Notes under the pieces: generated by a model
Database searches by the model: none
Told to the model about the DNA's origin: nothing
What the model saw: the letters and a program-made list of their open reading frames with translations, nothing else
Position numbers and translations under genes: made by a program
Shown here: piece after piece, positions 57,481 through 64,000 of the stretch
Numbering within the stretch: position 1 is the stretch's first letter
Layout of the letters: every line of letters starts with the position of its first letter
Assembly: GCA_026182355.1 (NCBI GenBank)
Contig: JAPFBL010001929.1
Location: forward strand, 1,728,001-1,792,000
Direction: 5' to 3'
DNA length: 64,000 nt
From: Hermatobates lingyangjiaoensis
Lineage: Eukaryota; Arthropoda; Insecta; Hemiptera; Hermatobatidae

Positions 57481-57651
57481 CAGTGAGGGTGGGACGGACG
57501 GGCCATCCTCAAGAAGCAGGAGCGGAGTGGGGAGCGGCACGCGTCCCGGCCAGGAGTGGGGGAAGAGCAATAAGTAGGGCGGCAGGCCGGCTCGTGGGCA
57601 CTGTAGGGCAGCGTGCGTGCGTGTGTGTGGACGTAGCCGCAGCGAGCCGTG

Positions 57652-58242
57652 ATGACATCGGTCGTCGGTAAGTTAGCCGGTGTCAACTTGAAAAGAAACG
57701 CCGTTATTGTTGAAAACTCGCAAATCAAAGCAGAACCCAAGGACCGAGGCACAGTGCTTGTAGACAATACCGAATCGAGGTGCAAAAGAAGGATCAACTT
57801 TGCCTACGGCGGGATGCAACCGGCTTCAGTGGCGCGGAGGAATGCCCGCGAAAGGAACAGAGTGAAGCAAGTGAACAATGGATTTGCCACCTTGAGGAGT
57901 CATATTCCTGTGTCTGTTGCTGCAGCTCTAGGAGCCTCGACTGCAGGCGGACGAGGAGCCTCCAAGAAACTCTCCAAAGTGGAAACACTGAGGCTAGCAG
58001 TGGAATACATCCGCAGTCTGCAAGACCTTCTTGAAGAGTCGGGAGGCGTCTCCGAGAACACCTTTGTCCACTACAAGGAAGAGCTATCGCCGCCTTCGAG
58101 TGATGCCTCGACGTCGCCGCCTCCGCAGACTGCCTCCCCTTACCCCTACCAGACCAACCTACCCACCCCTGCCTACGAGCCCATGAGTCCCGAAGATGAG
58201 GAGCTCCTAGACGTCATATCGTGGTGGCAGCAATCCCAATAG
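57652..58242 (+). CDS. ASH: Achaete-scute family bHLH transcription factor
   Basis: A 196-residue, single-exon proneural transcription factor. As established for the family, it would act in the nucleus as a heterodimer with the E protein Daughterless on E-boxes to specify neural precursors. The bHLH domain spans residues 58-127: basic region ASVARRNARERNRVKQVN, helix 1 with GFATLRSHIP, a loop of about 18 residues rich in Ala/Gly, and helix 2 with KKLSKVETLRLAVEYIRSLQ. The ERNR of the basic region carries the E-box contacts. Residues 144-180 are Ser/Pro/Thr-rich, and the C-terminus ends PEDEELLDVISWWQ, the conserved acidic motif of arthropod achaete-scute proteins. The start is ATG 57652: an in-frame TAG lies at 57634-57636, and the GTG at 57649 is not needed. 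Insect family members are usually intronless, as here. Which paralogue it is (achaete/scute type or other) is not decided, but the C-terminal motif argues against a vertebrate-like Ascl. Confidence 0.96.
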   Translation: MTSVVGKLAGVNLKRNAVIVENSQIKAEPKDRGTVLVDNTESRCKRRINFAYGGMQPASVARRNARERNRVKQVNNGFATLRSHIPVSVAAALGASTAGGRGASKKLSKVETLRLAVEYIRSLQDLLEESGGVSENTFVHYKEELSPPSSDASTSPPPQTASPYPYQTNLPTPAYEPMSPEDEELLDVISWWQQSQ

Positions 58243-58600
58243 CACTACCGGGTAAATATTAACCTCTTATACATTATTCTTTTGTTGAATATTCCTCACT
58301 TACGTTTGTTTACACTACCATTCGAAGTAGCTTAAAATGTAACAAACTTTAACAACTTTCTGACAAGAAAAATATCAGTTAAGATGCAAAATCCATATCG
58401 TCAAAATCTGCAATTCGAGTAAAAATCTATTTAGAAATCATGTTTAACGGCAGTAGTATGAGAAAACTCCTAACATTTCATATAAATCTCGTTATTTATT
58501 ACATATGACAATGTGTACTTCTTAAGTTACCTCTCACTACTGAGTTGTATGCATGAGTAAATAGTATAGTACACTAAAATAAATTCAAAATGTAATATCT
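58243..58600 (+). other. Probable 3' UTR of the achaete-scute gene
   Basis: AT-rich. GTTATTTATT (58491-58500) is an AU-rich element of the kind that shortens mRNA life. AATAAA at 58578-58583 is followed by a T/GT-rich stretch (TGTTTTATGTTTATT), a plausible poly(A) site giving a 3' UTR of about 350 nt. The Brd-box (AGCTTTA) and GY-box (GTCTTCC) of Drosophila proneural 3' UTRs were looked for and not found. Confidence 0.45.
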
Positions 58601-59869
58601 AAACTATTGTTTTATGTTTATTACTTTTTTTCCAACTGATAGTGACAATAATTTTCCAATAGATAATAATATGAATAATTCATTAATAGAAAAATGCTTT
58701 TTCATTTATTTTATGCCAAAAATATTTTAAATGATAAAAAGACAAATTACATTTATTAATCTTTAAAATTAAAAAATGTTCAATTTAATGTAAAATCAAT
58801 TATTTCAAGTCAATTAATTTATTTGATAAGCGTTAGAGGAGATTTTGAATTAATTGGTCGCACTCCGTTATGTAGTAGTTATGAGAGAGATATAAGAGGA
58901 AAAAAAGCTCGACAACTTTCCTTTTTGAAAATTGAAAGTAATCCATTTAGAAGACTTTAAATATAACGGATTTGAAACTACAAGCATTTGTATTTGTAAA
59001 TGAAAATATATTATCATTAATGTGCCAATGGCTTTTTCTTGTCAAATACAACTCTTCAATTGATAGGAAACAGTGAAATGAATATATTTGAATAAATTCA
59101 TCTATTAAACAACTCAATAAATTTCTAACAAGTTTGTCTCATTTACAAGCTTGCCGCAACGTTTATTTATATTGAAATAAAAACATTTATTAAAAAAAAC
59201 AGATATTACAAAAATATTTTTTTATTTACTAATAATTCTCCATCACCTTTCATTTCATTGAAATCTCAGATAAAAACAATCTTCATCAAATTAAGAAATA
59301 CATTATTTCCATATTATAAATCTGTAAAATTTATAAATAGATTAATAATAAGTTTATCACCAAAACCTTGAGTCCAATTATATTAATCTAGTGTTTTTAT
59401 CTAAAATTTACAATTCATAATTGTTTAGATAATTTTTGAATTCTTTTTTTTAATTTATTTACTCCAGGTAAGCTTATGTGATTAACATTATACAGTATTA
59501 TGTTATGTAAGATAGTTCTTTTTATGTTTTTACACAAACATATACATAAATATACAGAAGAACATATACATAAATTATAAATTATCTCCAAAATTTCTAT
59601 ATGTTTTTGTTATATGTTCAGCTTATATGTCGGTACATCATTTTCAAATTTTTTACATGAAAAATGAGTTTAAACTTGATATTCTTTCTATGTGTTTCTT
59701 TTGTTTTTTGTCATATAGGTACATAGTTTTATCTGTCTCAGGGTGATTGATAACCTTTCTAAGTGTTTCAAATTTCCTAAAATATTTTTCTTAAACATCC
59801 ACGTACAAAGATAGAGAAGTTTGCCAAAGTTTTTGTTGTTCACATTACACTCTCTATATATATAATCAA
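58601..59869. other. Unassigned
   Basis: Very AT-rich flank downstream of the gene. No repeat family or coding region recognised. Confidence 0.4.
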
Positions 59870-60045
59870 TTAAATGAAACGATTCTACGAACTAAATAAA
59901 CTACATTGACTTAAAGAACACACAGAAATGAAACTATACTTACTCTCGTTTCTATTCTCCTGATGACGAGGCCATCGAAATATAGTAGTGAGTTTTTTTT
60001 TCATTTTTATGTGTTCTTTTTGTCAATGTAGTTTATATATATATA
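59870..60045. repeat. Family C palindromic element
   Basis: AACTACATTGACTTAAAGAA (left) faces the complement ending AATGTAGTTTATATA. The left inner arm is shortened. The right motif (+ strand): CTGATGA 59960-59966, extra C, GAGGCCATC 59968-59976, GAA 59977-59979, ATAT 59980-59983, A. The core is intact, but only the first base pair of stem I forms next to it. Confidence 0.6.
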
Positions 60046-60480
60046 TTTTTTAAGTCGGATATTTTAATTGCTCAACAAACTAACTGTAAGAAAAACGAAG
60101 TTCTTGACGAACTTAAGTGTTAGTTATTTAAATCTTACATTAATGCCAACGTTTCGTGAAAACTTCGCTACATCTTGGAAATAATTCGTTATTTGTTTAT
60201 TAATATAAAAGTCATGCATCAACGACTATATTTCTATAAAACGATGGAAGGTGATTCATTTTAATTTTTGTAACAGAACTGAAATCTATTGGGATACGGA
60301 TGATTTTATAAAATTCATTTAAACTGTTGAATATTTTACTTTTATTTAACAGTTTGCCATAAACACATAAGAAATATTAAAAATGAATAATCTGTTAAAC
60401 TATTTACTTTCATGATGAAGAATTTCTTTCATCACTGAAAGGTCGGCTTGGAATTCAAGATTGCTTTATAACAGTAAAAC
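60046..60480. other. Unassigned
   Basis: AT-rich. Nothing recognised. Confidence 0.35.
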
Positions 60481-60638
60481 AGAATGATTTTTATTGATTA
60501 TATATATATATAATATGTATGAAGCAGTTAGCTTCAGCTACTCAAAGGGACTACTTTTGCCCGATGATGACAACTGTCGAAATATCGTTGTGAGTCTTTT
60601 TTGTGTGTGTCTTTATTGTTTGTCTCTTTCCTGTGTGA

Positions 60639-60697
<59 letters not shown>

Positions 60698-60700
60698 TAG
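60481..60700 (+). repeat. Half-element between TA tracts
   Basis: TA runs at 60499-60512 and 60644-60695 enclose a family C type arm: CCGATGA (60561-60567), extra T, GACAACTGTC (4-bp stem II), GAA, ATAT, C. The core C-T is changed to C-C, so it is inactive in the textbook sense. The longest TA tract of this part lies at its right side. Confidence 0.5.
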
Positions 60701-60714
60701 GTATTTACCGTAAA

Positions 60715-60845
60715 GTAGAAACAACATAAAATTTATCAGGACTCGTCAGTTCTTCCGGTTCAAATTAAACTCTCAGTACCATTTCAGTTGGCGCATTGAG
60801 AGTTTAATTTAAAAATAAAGAACTGACCGAGTTTTGATAATTTTT
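60715..60845. repeat. Family J palindrome, short
   Basis: TTTATCAGGACTCGTCAGTTC faces GAACTGACCGAGTTTTGATAA, with TTAAACTCTCA and its complement inside. Flanked by TA runs. Confidence 0.6.
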
Positions 60846-61925
60846 ATATTATATATATATATATATCGAACCTATATGTTATACAGACGTCATTGAAAAC
60901 AACAACAGATCTAGCGGCAACTTCTTACCTCAAAATCTTTTCTTTTAACAACTTAAGTCTTCTCAATATCTGAGTAAAGCACTTAAATTTTAAAAAACTC
61001 ACTCAAAATGTAAGTGTTAAGAAGAAATATTTCCAAAATTAATAATAATAATAATATATGTAGAATTATAAGGTCGTTGGTAAGAAAATATAACGTACGC
61101 GAAAGTCGTTCAACTTTTTCATTAATTAACTAATATTGTAATAATTACTTAAACTTTAAGTCAAATAAGTTTTTTTGCGATATCCTTTAATATATAAATA
61201 TATTAATGAAAACACCCATAAAATCCAAAACATAATCATTGAAATCATACGATTTTGAGGAAACTGCTTTGATTCTTCTCAAACACGATAGCGTGTGTTT
61301 GTTGTAACATTTTTTCATATATACATATATATATGTAAATATATTAATATTATTTTAATAAGCATTAATATTACTGTAATGAATCTTTACCGTAACAAAA
61401 AAAAAAAAAAAAAGGTAAAGTGAAATATTTTGATCCTTTTTCAGCTACTTCCAAGTTTTGAGATCGTTAATGTAATATTTGATTCCCTTTTTCCATTAAA
61501 AAAATATGAATAATACAAGAAAAATGTAAAACATTAAAAACGAAACGTTTTTTTTTTAATTTTTCTTACTTCTGACATTTAAAGAAATTTTTCAGCGAAC
61601 TGAACATATAAGATTTGTTATATTTTCATACATCATCATTAGTAAGTTGCTGAAGCATCCTCCTACGATATTATCAAGAAGTGAAAGGTTATAAAAAATT
61701 CCAACAAATTTTATTACTTCAAATGATGCAATCATTCTAAATAAAAAATTAAGTAAAATGAAAACCTGTTTGATTTGTTTAGTTCACTGGTCTTCAAAAT
61801 TCAAACGAAAAAGGAGTTCAAGTAAAAACTATAAACAGAACTTTTTGATTCATTTTTACTTTGTAATTATTCTTGTATTTAAAAATACCAAATCTTGGTT
61901 AAATATTAATTTGTTATACTACTTT

Positions 61926-61929
<4 letters not shown>
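60846..61929. other. Unassigned
   Basis: AT-rich. The 76-codon frame at 61758-61988 ends in the TA tract and has no known domain. Confidence 0.35.
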
Positions 61930-61975
<46 letters not shown>

Positions 61976-62003
61976 CAAACCACAATAAGAAATGGGAAAA
62001 CAA

Positions 62004-62046
62004 GACTAAGATCTTTCAACCGTAACAAGCGGTCTTCGTCAGAGTC
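62004..62046 (-). ncRNA. Hammerhead-like motif, family A left arm, intact
   Basis: On the - strand: GACT, CTGACGA, extra A, stem II (GACCG/CGGTT, 7-nt loop), GAA, AGATCT, T, AGTC. All positions match the consensus built from the window's other copies. Confidence 0.65.
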
Positions 62047-62072
62047 AAAAACCCAACAGCAGTTGGGTTTTT

Positions 62073-62115
62073 GACTCTGACGAAGACCGCTTGTTACGGT
62101 TGAAAGATCTTAGTC
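62073..62115 (+). ncRNA. Hammerhead-like motif, family A right arm, intact
   Basis: GACT 62073-62076, CTGACGA 62077-62083, extra A62084, stem II 62085-62101, GAA 62102-62104, AGATCT 62105-62110, T62111, AGTC 62112-62115. If active, the cut would follow T62111. AGATCT is too short for a stable hairpin on its own but is self-complementary, so two molecules could share stem III. Confidence 0.65.
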
Positions 62116-62240
62116 TTGTTTTCCCATTTCTTATTGTGGTTTGATCATTGATTGTTGTTTCACGTGTTTATGTGAAATCTTTTTATATATATATATATAT
62201 GAATTAAATACCACAATAAACAATATATATTAATTAAAAT

Positions 62241-62276
62241 GCTCTAAGGCCTTTCGTCACAACATCATCAGAGAGC
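62241..62276 (-). ncRNA. Hammerhead-like motif, family D left arm
   Basis: On the - strand: GCTCT, CTGATGA, extra T, short stem II GTTGTGAC (2 bp), GAA, AGGCCT (6-nt palindrome), T, AGAGC. Stem I has five perfect pairs, the longest in the window. Stem II is the shortest. Confidence 0.65.
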
Positions 62277-62360
62277 TAAATGAAACAACAACAAAAAAAC
62301 ATAATGATAAGTTAACCTGGCGTTAACTTGTTATTATGTTTTTTTTTGTTGTTTCATTTA

Positions 62361-62396
62361 GCTCTCTGATGATGTTGTGACAAAAGGCCTTAGAGC
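62361..62396 (+). ncRNA. Hammerhead-like motif, family D right arm, one core change
   Basis: GCTCT 62361-62365, CTGATGA 62366-62372, T, GTTGTGAC 62374-62381, AAA 62382-62384 in place of GAA, AGGCCT 62385-62390, T, AGAGC 62392-62396. The G to A change hits the general-base guanosine of the hammerhead and should abolish cleavage, while everything else equals the left arm. Confidence 0.5.
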
Positions 62397-62437
62397 ATTT
62401 TAATTAATATATATTGTTTATTGTGGTATTTAATTCA

Positions 62438-62474
62438 TATATTATATCAAAAGCTATTGTTGATTATTAATTTA

Positions 62475-62524
<50 letters not shown>

Positions 62525-63170
62525 ATTGTTTTTTTATTTTGGTGACTTTTGGCAATTATTGTACATTATGATTTTCGTATTTACTCTATTATTTACAATT
62601 TCTTATTTTTTTCTTGTTAATATTTATTGCCGTCTACATCTACTAATAAAGGAAAATTAAAGTAACTTCGTCTCCACGCAAAAAAAGTTATGAAAAACTA
62701 TTGAATACTATTTATGGAAAAGTTATTGAATGCTTATTTCTTTCTGTAGATACGTTCAAAATTCAAGTTTTCAACTAAATTTAGATTGAACAGCTAATAC
62801 ATTGGCATGCTTCCTCAAGACGCCTTGCGTGTTTGTCAGGTCTCTTGTGGAATGTCTCGTATTGATGTTGATTTTCATTATCTATGATTTCTAGAATCAT
62901 TTTTTTAAGTTGTACGCGAGGAATCAGGTATAGTTTTGGCTATAGGTTAGGTTTGTTGGCTTTGGTATTGAGTTTTAAGATTCATATCGTAGTCATAATC
63001 AAAGATTTTTTATGTAGTGGATGGAAAATTTTCATACGGTTTCATAGTGAAAACGCCAAACCATCTGGATTGAGTGTGTAGGATAGTAGATACAGTTAAA
63101 ACCTTTCTAAAATAGAAATAAAACTAACGATTGTCGTTGGAAAAAAATGAAAATGTTAAAGACTGGTTTA
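62438..63170. other. (TA)n and unassigned sequence
   Basis: (TA)n spans about 62477-62522. The remainder is AT-rich. The frame at 62884-63081 has no known domain. Confidence 0.4.
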
Positions 63171-63493
63171 GGGGTTAGATTAGCCCAGTGGCAACTTACT
63201 CGTCCCTGGGTTGGTAGTTCCGGGGTTCAATACTTACTCTGATCCTCTATTTATTCACTTGGGAGGCCAATTAATCTAAGCATGTCGTCTTTCGGAGAGG
63301 ACATTAAGCCATCGGTTTGGAGCTTGTACGATGTCAGGTACTGGTTAAACATTCATAGTCTACATATGCTTGAGTTAAACAAATTTAAGACTTCCAATGT
63401 AGAATGTTCATTGTGTGGTATCGCAAAGGGCCAATGTTCGGCCTATGTACTGTATATTCCCTTGTGGGGCTGCCACTGGAACCTAACCTAATC
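63171..63493 (+). mobile_element. tRNA-derived SINE, full length
   Basis: Box A TTAGCCCAGTGG (63180-63191) and box B GGTTCAATACTT (63224-63235) lie 33 bases apart in a tRNA-like head. The body has TTCGGAGAGGACATTAAGCC and GAGTTAAAC..TTTAAGAC. The tail is CTGGAACCTAACCTAA. Pol III promoter boxes are well kept. Confidence 0.82.
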
Positions 63494-64000
63494 TATAGAC
63501 TGGTTATTTTAACCCATTCTATCTACTTCTGTGCTTAGTGTATATTAGACAAAAACAAGAACAAACTTCATCTGTTAAAGGTTTCTTGTATTATAAACTT
63601 AAGTCAGACAAAGTTTAGTCTTGTTTTTTGTACGATAAATCTGTTTATATCAAGCCCCTCGATAACTAACATAGGTGTTAACTAACAAATGAGTCAGAAG
63701 CCCCTAGAAGAGTATAACAGCAACACGTTATTGGAGTAGGAGTTAAAATCAAACAAGTTCTTAATCCTATACAAACAACCCATTACCATAACATCCACTT
63801 CCTCTTCTATTGAAAGCGATCTTTATGTTTAGAACCAATCTTGGCCTAGAGCTCTACCTCACTTATTTCCAGTGATAAGTTACGATATAAGAAGAAGACA
63901 TTCGGGACGTCCTTGCCTCTCCTCCTCGGGCCCTACAATTCATTTCTACTGATTGATTCTTCGCATAAATCATAAGAGTTCTAATCAAATGAGCAGAGTC
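63494..64000. other. Unassigned
   Basis: 63660-63760 resembles the 45430-45765 repeat (GGTGTTAACTAACAAATGAG). No gene. Confidence 0.35.

Larger units (their letters stand above)
61971..62180. repeat. Family A palindromic element, best copy
   Basis: Arms of about 85 bp (61971-62057 and 62061-62148) are perfectly or almost perfectly complementary and meet at CCCAACAGCAGTTGGG. A right-hand tail (62149-62182) carries the TTTCAC..GTGAAA hairpin. (TA)n lies on both sides (61930-61972 and 62184-62200). Both arms hold structurally intact hammerhead-like motifs. Its high arm identity makes it the youngest family A copy in the window. Confidence 0.85.
62201..62437. repeat. Family D palindromic element
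   Basis: Two arms of about 115 bp (62201-62316 and 62320-62435) are nearly perfect complements around CTGG. The ends read GAATTAAATACCACAATAAAC, and TA-rich runs lie outside. A related decayed palindrome is at 11337-11580. Noncoding, with one hammerhead-like motif per arm. Confidence 0.85.

Noticed and set aside
57483..57671. Open frames overlapping the 5' end of the achaete-scute gene
   Set aside because: No domain. They arise from the GC-rich 5' leader, and the gene's own frame has an in-frame stop just upstream of its ATG.
57444..57988. Frames of 64-117 codons on the - strand across the achaete-scute gene
   Set aside because: Shadow frames antisense to a GC-rich conserved coding region.

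Overview
This window looks like nuclear DNA of an arthropod, probably an insect. It is AT-rich, gene-poor and full of repeats. The identification rests on one intact protein-coding gene, a single-exon achaete-scute type bHLH gene at 57652-58242 on the + strand. It also rests on the repeats: tRNA-derived SINEs whose tail resembles TTAGG repeats, Penelope-like retroelement pieces, hAT transposons and LINE fragments. The species cannot be named from what is visible.

Layout. 0-5 kb: palindromic elements flanked by (TA)n, a Penelope-like coding relic (1456-1620) and a decayed LINE end (4620-5050, - strand). 5-9 kb: SINEs, a block that looks like a base-by-base mosaic of its two neighbours (about 6215-6912), and a purine-rich tandem array (7690-8930). 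9.9-11.6 kb: several palindromes, including one of about 950 bp built from two head-to-head Penelope-like 5' ends. 17.4-21.5 kb: two related TIR elements of about 1.5-1.6 kb. 23.9-24.5 kb: a 33-bp minisatellite with 15 full copies. 28-33.5 kb: a cluster of palindromes and a CpG-rich island. 34-38 kb: a 5S-like relic, a LINE fragment, a SINE, and a hAT element inserted into a Penelope-like relic with a clean 8-bp target duplication. 40-53 kb: more palindromes, a 519-bp hAT-like MITE, SINEs and a second GC-rich island. 57.5-58.6 kb: the achaete-scute gene. 59.8-62.5 kb: further palindromes, including the two best preserved ones.

Main observation. At least six sequence-distinct families of palindromic elements carry the same small RNA architecture in their arms. 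It reads: short stem I, CTGANGA, one extra base, stem II, GAA, a self-complementary stem III of 4-6 nt, one unpaired base, then the other strand of stem I. This is the layout of a minimal type I hammerhead ribozyme. Stems I and III change from family to family with complementarity kept, which is covariation visible inside this one window. In one family the ribozyme-like motif lies about 50 nt upstream of a Penelope-like N-terminal reading frame, where hammerheads are known in Penelope-like elements. The abundant palindromes may therefore be short head-to-head derivatives of Penelope-like elements. This reading comes from visual inspection only; no search, folding or alignment program was run.

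The achaete-scute gene is the only gene I would defend as functional. The rest is mobile, satellite or unassigned noncoding DNA, some of which may be regulatory.
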